Part shown: positions 8,006 through 15,400 of the stretch, in pieces
Layout: each line of letters starts with the position of its first letter
Numbering within the stretch: position 1 is the stretch's first letter
Assembly (NCBI GenBank): GCA_003963365.1
Contig: RXJG01000003.1
Coordinates: 276,167-340,166, forward strand
Direction of reading: 5' to 3'
Source: Sphingobacteriales bacterium
GTDB taxonomy: Bacteria; Bacteroidota; Bacteroidia; Chitinophagales; Chitinophagaceae
DNA: 64,000 bases
Made by a program: the position numbers and the translations under genes
Notes under the pieces: model-generated
The model's database searches: none
What the model was told of the DNA's origin: nothing
What the model saw: only the letters and a program-made list of their open reading frames with translations

Positions 8006-9288
8006 ACTCCCAACACCTGCTCAATTGCCTTTGCTTTTAATAAACATTCCTCATATTCCTTTTCTGCATCACAATAAAACGTAATGCCCGAACCTGTTTG
8101 GTAAGAAAGATATTTTGAAGAAGCATTGTAAAAGATGCTTCTTATCACTACATTAAAATCAAAATCACCTTCAGGATTTACATAACCAACCGCACCGGAG
8201 AATAATCCCCTTTTTGTTTTTTCATATTGTTCAATCAATTGCAATACGCTTCTTTTGGGGGCTCCTGTCATAGACCCCATCGGGAAAGTGGAGCGAATAA
8301 TTTCTGCTAATGAAATATTTTCTTTCAACTCACCACTCACAGTAGAAATCATTTGATGCACCTGCGGGTAAGTGTATATGCCAAACAATTCATCCACTTT
8401 CACCGTTCCTTCTTTGCACACTTTTGATAAATCATTCCGCACCAAATCTACTACCATCACATTCTCCGATTTGTCCTTTTCACTTTGTGTAAGCTGAATC
8501 CTGTTCTGCTCATCCAACTTTTTATCAACGATGTTCCTGGAAGATGTTCCTTTAACAGGTTGTGATAAAACTTTGTTTCCAGCTTTTTTAATATACCGCT
8601 CCGGGCTGGCACACAATAAATATTTATCGTCCACTTTATAATAACAGGAAAAAGGATTGGGTGAAACTTTACTCAGCGCCTGATGAACGAATACCGGCTG
8701 TATCGTACATCCTTCTGCATAAAACTCCTGGCAGTAATTTACTTCGTAACAATCGCCCCTGAGTATATGAGCCTTTAAAGCATTTACTGATTGTATATAT
8801 TCCTGCTTTGGTATGCGATGCTTTATTTCAGGCTTTGAAACAATTCTTTTTTCATCTGCCTCCGTTTGGCTTATATCGTCAAAAATTTTTTGATGGTCAT
8901 CATCACAAGTTCCAATCTCTACTCTATTGCCTGATAAAAAAATCACCTGCCGGGGAACAAAGAATAATAAATCATCAAACCCAATTCCATCTGCATGATT
9001 AGATGTCAACCCCTCTGTTTCGTTCTTCAAATCATAACTCAAATGACCAAATAACCAATCTTTATGTTGTTGCTGAAAACTATGCAATCCATTAATAGCA
9101 TTACCAGCAGCAGCCTTATAAACAGCCAATGCGCCAGCGGCAACCAAGCATTCATAACTGTTGTATTCTGACTGGTACCGGTGATTATCCAATAAACAAC
9201 AAATGCTGAACCGGTTAACCCAGCTCAGCATTTGCGATTTAAAGATTTCAATATTAGCTATCGGGAAAGAAAGAAATTTTCTTTTCAC
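8002..9288 (-). CDS. pabB: Aminodeoxychorismate synthase component I / chorismate-binding enzyme
   Basis: 428 residues with the chorismate-binding core in the C-terminal two thirds: FSCYYKVDDKYLLCASPER, PVKGTSSRN, MVVDLVRNDLSKVC, PMGSMTGAPK and FNVVIRSIF, ending in GSGITFYCDAEKEYEE. The wording is that of PabB (4-amino-4-deoxychorismate for folate) rather than TrpE. No glutamine amidotransferase partner lies beside it. The start is 9 bases after the stop of the acidic-protein gene, so the two are probably cotranscribed. Confidence 0.9.
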   Translation of the reverse strand: MKRKFLSFPIANIEIFKSQMLSWVNRFSICCLLDNHRYQSEYNSYECLVAAGALAVYKAAAGNAINGLHSFQQQHKDWLFGHLSYDLKNETEGLTSNHADGIGFDDLLFFVPRQVIFLSGNRVEIGTCDDDHQKIFDDISQTEADEKRIVSKPEIKHRIPKQEYIQSVNALKAHILRGDCYEVNYCQEFYAEGCTIQPVFVHQALSKVSPNPFSCYYKVDDKYLLCASPERYIKKAGNKVLSQPVKGTSSRNIVDKKLDEQNRIQLTQSEKDKSENVMVVDLVRNDLSKVCKEGTVKVDELFGIYTYPQVHQMISTVSGELKENISLAEIIRSTFPMGSMTGAPKRSVLQLIEQYEKTKRGLFSGAVGYVNPEGDFDFNVVIRSIFYNASSKYLSYQTGSGITFYCDAEKEYEECLLKAKAIEQVLGV

Positions 9289-9297
9289 TTGTATTAA

Positions 9298-9735
9298 TTA
9301 GAAATCATCTTCGTCGTCATCATAAGCGCCTTCTTCATCAAAAAATCCACCCATGTCTTTGAACTCCTCATCTACTTTAAAATCTTCTTCTTCTTCCCCA
9401 CCCTTAGATTTTTTTGCGCCACCGGCAGCTTTTTTCCCTTTTGATTTTGGGATATCAAATTCATCAAAGTCCGGGTCCCAATCATCTTCCTCTTCGGGTT
9501 TATCCCAGTCATCTACTTCTTCTTCACTTTCAATATCATCATCATCATCGTCATCATCGGTTTTTGATTTGGATGCTTTGCCTTTCTTTGTCACGGGTTC
9601 GTCCTCCTCTGTATCCTCGTCATCATCCTCATCTTCCATTTTCTTTTTTGGCTTAGGTGATGCCTTTGGTTCAGATGTTTCATCTTTGGTTTTTGCAGAT
9701 GCAGATTTTTTTCCTTTATCGGACTTTGCTGCCAT
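9298..9735 (-). CDS. Highly acidic low-complexity protein
   Basis: 145 residues, of which 59 are Asp or Glu, arranged as alternating acidic runs (one of eight Asp) and Lys/Ser/Ala-rich patches. Only the tail (FKVDEEFKDMGGFFDEEGAY) looks ordered. No domain is recognisable. It lies between purA and pabB on the same strand. Possible roles are a nucleic-acid-mimic or histone-tail-like protein, but there is no direct evidence. A Ser-rich frame on the opposite strand is the mirror of the Asp codons and is not a gene. Confidence 0.75.
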   Translation of the reverse strand: MAAKSDKGKKSASAKTKDETSEPKASPKPKKKMEDEDDDEDTEEDEPVTKKGKASKSKTDDDDDDDDIESEEEVDDWDKPEEEDDWDPDFDEFDIPKSKGKKAAGGAKKSKGGEEEEDFKVDEEFKDMGGFFDEEGAYDDDEDDF

Positions 9736-9787
9736 TGTAATCTGGTATTTAATATGGTAAAATTTCGAACTGTTTTTTAATTAGCCA

Positions 9788-9821
9788 AATTTTTTTACAA
9801 GATTTTTCCTGTAAAAAAATT
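9788..9821. terminator. AT-rich perfect inverted repeat after purA
   Basis: AATTTTTTTACA at 9788-9799 pairs exactly with 9810-9821 over a 10-base loop, directly after the purA stop. The T-tract is inside the stem rather than after it, so it may be a weak or two-way terminator. Confidence 0.5.
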
Positions 9822-9823
9822 AA

Positions 9824-11089
9824 TTATTTTACTTCAATAATCTGGTCCCTGTCAGGCCCGTTTGAAATATACTTTACCGGTACACCCGCTTCCTTATTAA
9901 TGAAGGCAATATAGGTCTTTAATTTTTCTGGCAACGCATCGTAAGTATTATTACTGGTTATATCCGTTTCCCAACCTTTTATTTTTTTGTATACCGGCTC
10001 AATATTCACCCTGGTCATCTGGAAGGGAATACTGTTCTGGGCTTTTCCATTTACGAGGTATTCAGTACAGGCTTCTAATTGGCTGAATGAATCCAGCACA
10101 TCCGTTTTAGTCATCACCAGTTGGGTAACACCATTTACCATACAGGCAAAACGCAATGCTACCAGGTCAATCCATCCGCAACGGCGTGGACGACCGGTAG
10201 TAGCTCCAAATTCACTACCAATCTTGCGCAGTAATTCACCAGTTTCATCATTTAACTCTGTTGGGAAAGGACCACTGCCCACACGGGTGCAATATGCTTT
10301 GGTCACCCCTATTACTTCCTTAATTTTTTGTGGTGCCACACCTAGTCCCGTACATACCCCGGCAGAAATAGTGTTGGAAGAAGTTACAAAAGGGAAAGTG
10401 CCAAAATCAACATCCAGCATACTTCCCTGTGCCCCTTCTGCCATTACTTTTTTACCAGCCGATATTTTTTCATTGATAAAATATTCACCATTCACAATAT
10501 TTAGTGAACGCAAAAACTCAATACATTCAAAAAATTCTTCTTCCCATGCATTGATGTCTTCCTGAAAATTCAAACTGTCCAGCAATTTCTGATGCTTTAA
10601 TCGCAGTTTGATGTATTGGGTAGTAAAGTTTCTATCCAGCAGATCACCAACTCTTAATGCATTACGTCCTGTTTTATCCATATAAGCCGGGCCAATACCT
10701 TTTAACGTAGAGCCAATCTTTTCGTTTCCCTTTGCCAGTTCGGCCGCTTTATCCAAAGCCCGGTGTGTGGGAAGAATTAAATTGGTGCGTTCGGAGATAA
10801 ATAAATTTTTATGAACATCCACCCCAAAAGATTTGACCGTATCACATTCTCTTTTCAGTGTAACCGCATCCAGCACCACGCCATTACCAATAAGGTTAAT
10901 AATGCCTTCATGAAATATGCCGGAAGGTATTTGATGCAAGACCACTTTTTTTCCGCCAACATACAGCGTATGACCGGCATTTGGTCCGCCCTGGAAACGG
11001 GCAATTATATCATAAGCCGGGGCAAAATAATCTACTATTTTTCCTTTTCCTTCATCGCCCCATTGGAGGCCCAGGAGAACGTCTACCAT
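9824..11089 (-). CDS. purA: Adenylosuccinate synthetase
   Basis: 421 residues. The N-terminal GLQWGDEGKGKIVD P-loop, the GGPNAGHTLY loop, LIGNGVVLD, GTFPFVTSSNT and TTGRPRRCGW are all present, including the catalytic Asp and His. It joins IMP and aspartate using GTP in AMP synthesis. It has its own -7 box at 11117-11124. Confidence 0.97.
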   Translation of the reverse strand: MVDVLLGLQWGDEGKGKIVDYFAPAYDIIARFQGGPNAGHTLYVGGKKVVLHQIPSGIFHEGIINLIGNGVVLDAVTLKRECDTVKSFGVDVHKNLFISERTNLILPTHRALDKAAELAKGNEKIGSTLKGIGPAYMDKTGRNALRVGDLLDRNFTTQYIKLRLKHQKLLDSLNFQEDINAWEEEFFECIEFLRSLNIVNGEYFINEKISAGKKVMAEGAQGSMLDVDFGTFPFVTSSNTISAGVCTGLGVAPQKIKEVIGVTKAYCTRVGSGPFPTELNDETGELLRKIGSEFGATTGRPRRCGWIDLVALRFACMVNGVTQLVMTKTDVLDSFSQLEACTEYLVNGKAQNSIPFQMTRVNIEPVYKKIKGWETDITSNNTYDALPEKLKTYIAFINKEAGVPVKYISNGPDRDQIIEVK

Positions 11090-11116
11090 TTGTATTAATT
11101 AAATTGTAAGAGGTGG

Positions 11117-11124
11117 CAAAAATA
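11117..11124 (-). promoter_or_regulatory. -7 box of purA
   Basis: On the minus strand TATTTTTG, an exact TAnnTTTG match, lies 27 bases before the purA ATG. No clean TTTG is found at the -33 position. Confidence 0.55.
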
Positions 11125-11282
11125 GGACAAGCCATACGTTCCTTAAAATAAAAAAGAATTGATGTGTGGATAGATTTTTTTGGTTATCCAATCAGGATTG
11201 TATGCTCAACTGCATTAACCTTTAAATCATCCTGTGAATGATTGGCACACTTATACTTTTTTTTTAATTCAGTAAATTATTT

Positions 11283-11325
11283 CCGGCCAAGGCGCAATAA
11301 AAAAATCGTTGCGCTTTAGCACCTT
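11283..11325 (-). terminator. Hairpin after the SAM hydrolase gene, similar to the tatA terminator
   Basis: GGCGCAA and TTGCGCT arms enclose an A-rich loop, giving a T-rich loop on the minus strand 20-60 bases after the stop of the 11340-12254 gene. A second small hairpin, ACCTTT/AAAGGT, lies at about 11321-11336. The rest of the 11090-11339 gap holds only the purA promoter. Confidence 0.5.
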
Positions 11326-11339
11326 TGCAAGAAAGGTTT

Positions 11340-12254
11340 TTACTTCTTTTTAATCAACACCGCTTCCAAACTCCAATCACTACCGCTACCAATTTTATAT
11401 TTCGCAGCAAAATTTCCCATATTCAATGCAAGAGACAATTGCATTAAGCTATTCAGATAACAAAGTGGTTTACCGGTTGGTACTGCTGCAAAAGTTTCTG
11501 AGTAAGGTACTTTGCCTGTATAAACTTTTTTGTCGGAGTGAAAAATAGTTACCTGCAGACTATCACCAAACGCAGGATTCAACTGCTTAAATAAATCGGC
11601 CGGAATATTCGTCCATACATTTCCATACTGAACATCCAGTATTGAAATATTGCCTTTTAATTTATTGCCTTCCAATACTGCTTTCTGGTATGGAATAGAT
11701 ACCACAGAGTCTGGTAATTTTTTTCCTACCTGCTCAAATGTAATAACACCTGCTGCTAATCTTGCGGCAGTATAAGCATACACATCTCTTCCATGAAATG
11801 TATAAGAGCCCTGTGAACCTTTACGACGGTTAACCGCTTCATCAATCTCTCTTATCTCCGCTATCCCCTGCGATTGGGCAATTAAGGTTAGAGTGCCATT
11901 ATCAGGCGTAACAATAAATTTTCCGGTCTTAGTTTTCAGTACAACAGATTTTCTATTGGTACCAACGCCGGGATCAACTACTGAAACAAATACCGTTCCT
12001 TCGGGCCAGTAAGGTACTGTTTGTTCCAAACGATACGCTGCTTCCCAAATATTGAATGCCGGTATTTCATGGGTAAGGTCGTATAATTTTAAATCGGGTG
12101 ATACTCCCATTGCCACCCCTTTCATGGCAGATACTGCTCCGTCTTTTAATCCAAAATCTGATTGAAACACTACTATTTTATTCTGTGCCTTTATAAGTGT
12201 AAAGACAAATACAAATGATATTACTGCTAAAACTTGTTTATACTGGTTCTGCAT
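11340..12254 (-). CDS. Exported SAM hydroxide adenosyltransferase (DUF62 / chlorinase-fluorinase fold)
   Basis: 304 residues. The family motifs are QSDFGLKDGAV, VFVSVVDPGVGTNRKSV, VTPDNGTLTL and YTFHGRDVYAYTAA, which include the Asp-Arg-His set used to activate water. Family members hydrolyse S-adenosylmethionine to adenosine and methionine. The first 23 residues form a convincing signal peptide (VLAVISFVFVFTLIKAQ), so the enzyme is predicted to be periplasmic, which is odd for a SAM-consuming enzyme. It lies behind a TonB-dependent receptor gene, separated by a strong terminator. Confidence 0.9.
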   Translation of the reverse strand: MQNQYKQVLAVISFVFVFTLIKAQNKIVVFQSDFGLKDGAVSAMKGVAMGVSPDLKLYDLTHEIPAFNIWEAAYRLEQTVPYWPEGTVFVSVVDPGVGTNRKSVVLKTKTGKFIVTPDNGTLTLIAQSQGIAEIREIDEAVNRRKGSQGSYTFHGRDVYAYTAARLAAGVITFEQVGKKLPDSVVSIPYQKAVLEGNKLKGNISILDVQYGNVWTNIPADLFKQLNPAFGDSLQVTIFHSDKKVYTGKVPYSETFAAVPTGKPLCYLNSLMQLSLALNMGNFAAKYKIGSGSDWSLEAVLIKKK

Positions 12255-12274
12255 ATAAATGATATTTATACAAA

Positions 12275-12307
12275 AATAAAATCCGAAAACTAGTTTCGGA
12301 TTTTATT
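12275..12307 (-). terminator. Strong terminator after TonB-dependent receptor 1
   Basis: A perfect 14-bp stem, AATAAAATCCGAAA at 12275-12288 against 12294-12307, with a 5-base loop. On the minus strand it runs into TTTTATTTTTG. Confidence 0.9.
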
Positions 12308-12326
12308 ATGAATTAATATTAAATAA

Positions 12327-15176
12327 TTAAAAGTTAAGTGACAATTTAGTAAACAAACGACGGCCATTAAAGCCCATTTGTACGGAATCCCACGCACCAC
12401 CGGATTCGTTATCAGTTTGCCATCCTTTTGCCAAAGGATTTACTCCTAAATCAGGGTGCAGATTGAATATATTATCTGCCCCTACAAATAAGCTAACCTT
12501 CTTTGCTAATTTGTAAGAAACATATACATCAGTAACCAGTTTTGCCTTGTAGTTAAACATTTCAGGAACATAAACATTGGGGTTAGCATCAGATGGAACC
12601 TGTGGGTTAATACCTGAATAATTGGGATTATCACCGGAAGGTGAGCCGGCATCACCAAAACCTAACAATACAATTTTACCAAAAGAGGTAAAGTGTGCAC
12701 CTATACCAAATTTACCAGTAGTATAATCAGCACTTAAAGAGAATTTCCCTTTGGGGGCCGAAGCTTTTAAGAACGCTTCTTCCCTGTCGCTGTAAAATGT
12801 TTTTTGGTGCAGCTTGGTATCATTTAAAGCAGAAGGAACATGAATAGCATCAATGTTGATGTTTTGAATATTACCCGCCAGCAATAAACGGAAAGATTTA
12901 TTTTCCCATTTAGTTGTGTAATCGGCCACGATATCTAAACCAAAATTGGTGGTATTAACGGCATTGGCAAAAAACTGTGCGGTAGAAACTTCAGCAGGAA
13001 ACTGGGAAAGGAAAGCCTGGTTGAGTGTAGCATCGTCTTTAGAAAATAAGCCAGACAATACCACCCTGTCTTTTACTTTCACCATATAACCATCTACTGT
13101 AAAGGTTAATTCTTTAATGGGTTTATAAGTAAAACCGATACTGGCATTAAAGGATGTCTCTTGTTTTAAATCGGGGATACCTGCTGCCTTTGCAATTTTG
13201 CTGGTATTCGGTGCAATGAGTGATTGAACCAATTGCCCGTTACTGAATGAAGTTAATGTGTTACTGAAATGGATTTGTGCCAGCGATGGGGCACGGAAGC
13301 CGGTACTAACTGAGCCACGGATGTTAAAGTTATCGGTTGCTTTAACACGGGAGGCGAGTTTGAAAGTGCTTACAAATCCAAAATCAGAATAATTTTCTAC
13401 TCTTACAGCTCCATCTACCAACCATTTTTTGGTAACATCAAGAGCAGCATCAGCATATCCTGCTATTACGCTACGGTCAGCTTTCACCGCATCAGTATTA
13501 CTAAACCCGGGAAATCCCTGAGAACCGGAAGCAGGTTGCCTGTTTTCATCTACATTGGGATAATAAATTGAGTTAGGTGAATATCCTTTATAAGATTTCT
13601 CTTCTCCTGAGTAAATAGTATATTTTTCATACCGGAATTCAGAACCTAATGCCAGGTTTAATCCTTCTCCAACGGTTTTGATTGATTTATTAAAATCAAG
13701 GTTCAATGTATTTTGTAACAAATTAAATCCACCGTCATCAAAATGGTTTGGAGTTGACTGCCCTATGATAGACGCATTAAATGTTTTATCACCATAATAA
13801 TGAAAATCATTATATCCAAGATTATTACTCAAATCCCATGTCCAGTCATTCCCGGCCTTACCTTTTACACCGGCAGCAAAAGCCGCATCAGTAATATGGG
13901 TTTGAATATGGGGGTTATAATAAATCTCCCCATCATTCGCCTTACGCATGATAGATGGAACCATTATTAAATTACCTTGTGCATCCACCGGGAAACGCTC
14001 GGGCTTGGCACTCCAGTTACGGGTGTAAGCAAATGCATCCGAAGATTTATAATTGTAACCACCAAAAGAATAAAAACTTGTTCGCTTAGTTTCGGTTAAA
14101 GGAACCTCCATATTATAAATGCCGCCCACGGTGGTTAAGGAAGCATCACCAAATGCACGGCGGCTCGTATTGATATATTCTAATGAATTTTTACTGGTGG
14201 CCCATTTAGCTGTATCTGCCTGGCGGTAAGTTTTTCCCTGGTTTAAAAAACTAAGTGAATAGTTGATGAAACCACCATTCTTACCCAGTTTATTTCCATT
14301 ATTTAAAGATAAGGTGAATGTATTACCATCAATAGGTCCTGCAGAATAATATTGATTACCTGCATTGAATTTACGGGCATTGAATTTTGTATCCCAATAA
14401 CCGCTCCAACCAGCATTTACAGAAAGATGGTTCACATCTTTTTTGAGGATGATATTAATTACACCCGCAATCGCATCAGAACCATACTGGGCAGAAGCTC
14501 CATCTCTTAATATTTCTAAACGATCAACAGATGCCTGTGGGAAACCATTCATATCCACACCAGAACTTCCACGGCCACGGGTACCAAACAAACCAACAAA
14601 GGCTGTTGGATGGCGGCGCTTACCATTAATTAAAACCAATGTATGATCAGGTGTAAGTCCACGTAATGTACCTACATCAATATGATCTGCACCATCAGCA
14701 CCGGTTTGTTTGTTATAATTGAAGGAAGGAGCTGCAATATTTAATACAGAAGTTAAATCTGTTTTAGCAGTTGGCAGACCTACCTGATTGATACGAATGA
14801 TATCAACCGGAACAGCTGTTTCCAGTTTTGCACGGCCACCACCACGGGTACCAACAAACACCACTTCACTCAGTTCAGTTTGTACCCCCTGGAGAGTAAC
14901 ATTAATTGTTGACCGGCCATTAATATTTATTCTTTGCGTTTGATAGCCTATAATACTAAACTCAAGTACATCATTAGCAGCAGCCTGTATGCTGAAAACA
15001 CCATTGTTATCAGTAGAGGTACCGCTATTAGAGCCTTTGATATTAACAGAAACACCCGCAAGTGCTTCTCCTTTAGCATCAGTAACCTTACCGGTTACGG
15101 TTTGTTTCTGTGCCCATGAAGTAACAGCACACAACAATACAAAAACGAAAACAGTTAATGTCTTTAATTGTCTCAT
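12327..15176 (-). CDS. TonB-dependent outer membrane receptor 1
   Basis: 949 residues. Layout: a signal peptide (ending SWAQ), a CarboxypepD_reg-like beta-sandwich (GKVTDAKGEALAGVSVNIKG, about 27-110), a plug domain (ETAVPVDIIRINQ to IAGVINIILKK, about 120-245, with LINGKRRHPT and LEILRDGASAQYGSDAI) and a 22-strand barrel ending LFTKLSLNF. It imports a ligand across the outer membrane with energy from TonB. No SusD lipoprotein gene lies next to it, so it is not a classic SusC/D glycan pair. The ligand is unknown. Confidence 0.93.
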   Translation of the reverse strand: MRQLKTLTVFVFVLLCAVTSWAQKQTVTGKVTDAKGEALAGVSVNIKGSNSGTSTDNNGVFSIQAAANDVLEFSIIGYQTQRININGRSTINVTLQGVQTELSEVVFVGTRGGGRAKLETAVPVDIIRINQVGLPTAKTDLTSVLNIAAPSFNYNKQTGADGADHIDVGTLRGLTPDHTLVLINGKRRHPTAFVGLFGTRGRGSSGVDMNGFPQASVDRLEILRDGASAQYGSDAIAGVINIILKKDVNHLSVNAGWSGYWDTKFNARKFNAGNQYYSAGPIDGNTFTLSLNNGNKLGKNGGFINYSLSFLNQGKTYRQADTAKWATSKNSLEYINTSRRAFGDASLTTVGGIYNMEVPLTETKRTSFYSFGGYNYKSSDAFAYTRNWSAKPERFPVDAQGNLIMVPSIMRKANDGEIYYNPHIQTHITDAAFAAGVKGKAGNDWTWDLSNNLGYNDFHYYGDKTFNASIIGQSTPNHFDDGGFNLLQNTLNLDFNKSIKTVGEGLNLALGSEFRYEKYTIYSGEEKSYKGYSPNSIYYPNVDENRQPASGSQGFPGFSNTDAVKADRSVIAGYADAALDVTKKWLVDGAVRVENYSDFGFVSTFKLASRVKATDNFNIRGSVSTGFRAPSLAQIHFSNTLTSFSNGQLVQSLIAPNTSKIAKAAGIPDLKQETSFNASIGFTYKPIKELTFTVDGYMVKVKDRVVLSGLFSKDDATLNQAFLSQFPAEVSTAQFFANAVNTTNFGLDIVADYTTKWENKSFRLLLAGNIQNINIDAIHVPSALNDTKLHQKTFYSDREEAFLKASAPKGKFSLSADYTTGKFGIGAHFTSFGKIVLLGFGDAGSPSGDNPNYSGINPQVPSDANPNVYVPEMFNYKAKLVTDVYVSYKLAKKVSLFVGADNIFNLHPDLGVNPLAKGWQTDNESGGAWDSVQMGFNGRRLFTKLSLNF

Positions 15177-15350
15177 AAAATAATCTTTGGTAAATAGAAA
15201 GCGTTTAAAGAATGTTATTCTTCAGATAGAAGCGTTCGTTGGTTAGTTTATAAAGTGTCCGGATTTTTATAAAATAAAAATAGGGCATTCTCCTTCATTG
15301 AAAAAAAATAAAAAAGTAAATGACAAATCGTTTACAAATAGCTAATAAAT

Positions 15351-15381
15351 AAAAAGGGTGCAAAAATTTTGCACCCTTTTT
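15351..15381 (-). terminator. Terminator after TonB-dependent receptor 2
   Basis: AAAAAGGGTGCAAAA at 15351-15365 is an exact inverted copy of 15367-15381, giving a stem rich in G-C at its centre and a T-tail on the minus strand. The remaining bases to 15177 hold no gene. Confidence 0.9.
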
Positions 15382-15400
15382 GTTTTGCTATAAATGTGTT

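Noticed and set aside
9353..9760. Plus-strand Ser-rich frame of 135 residues
   Set aside because: It is the mirror of the Asp/Glu codon runs of the minus-strand acidic gene, with no independent signal.
9987..10565. 192-residue plus-strand frame across purA
   Set aside because: Lies wholly inside the well-supported purA gene on the other strand; composition is not protein-like.
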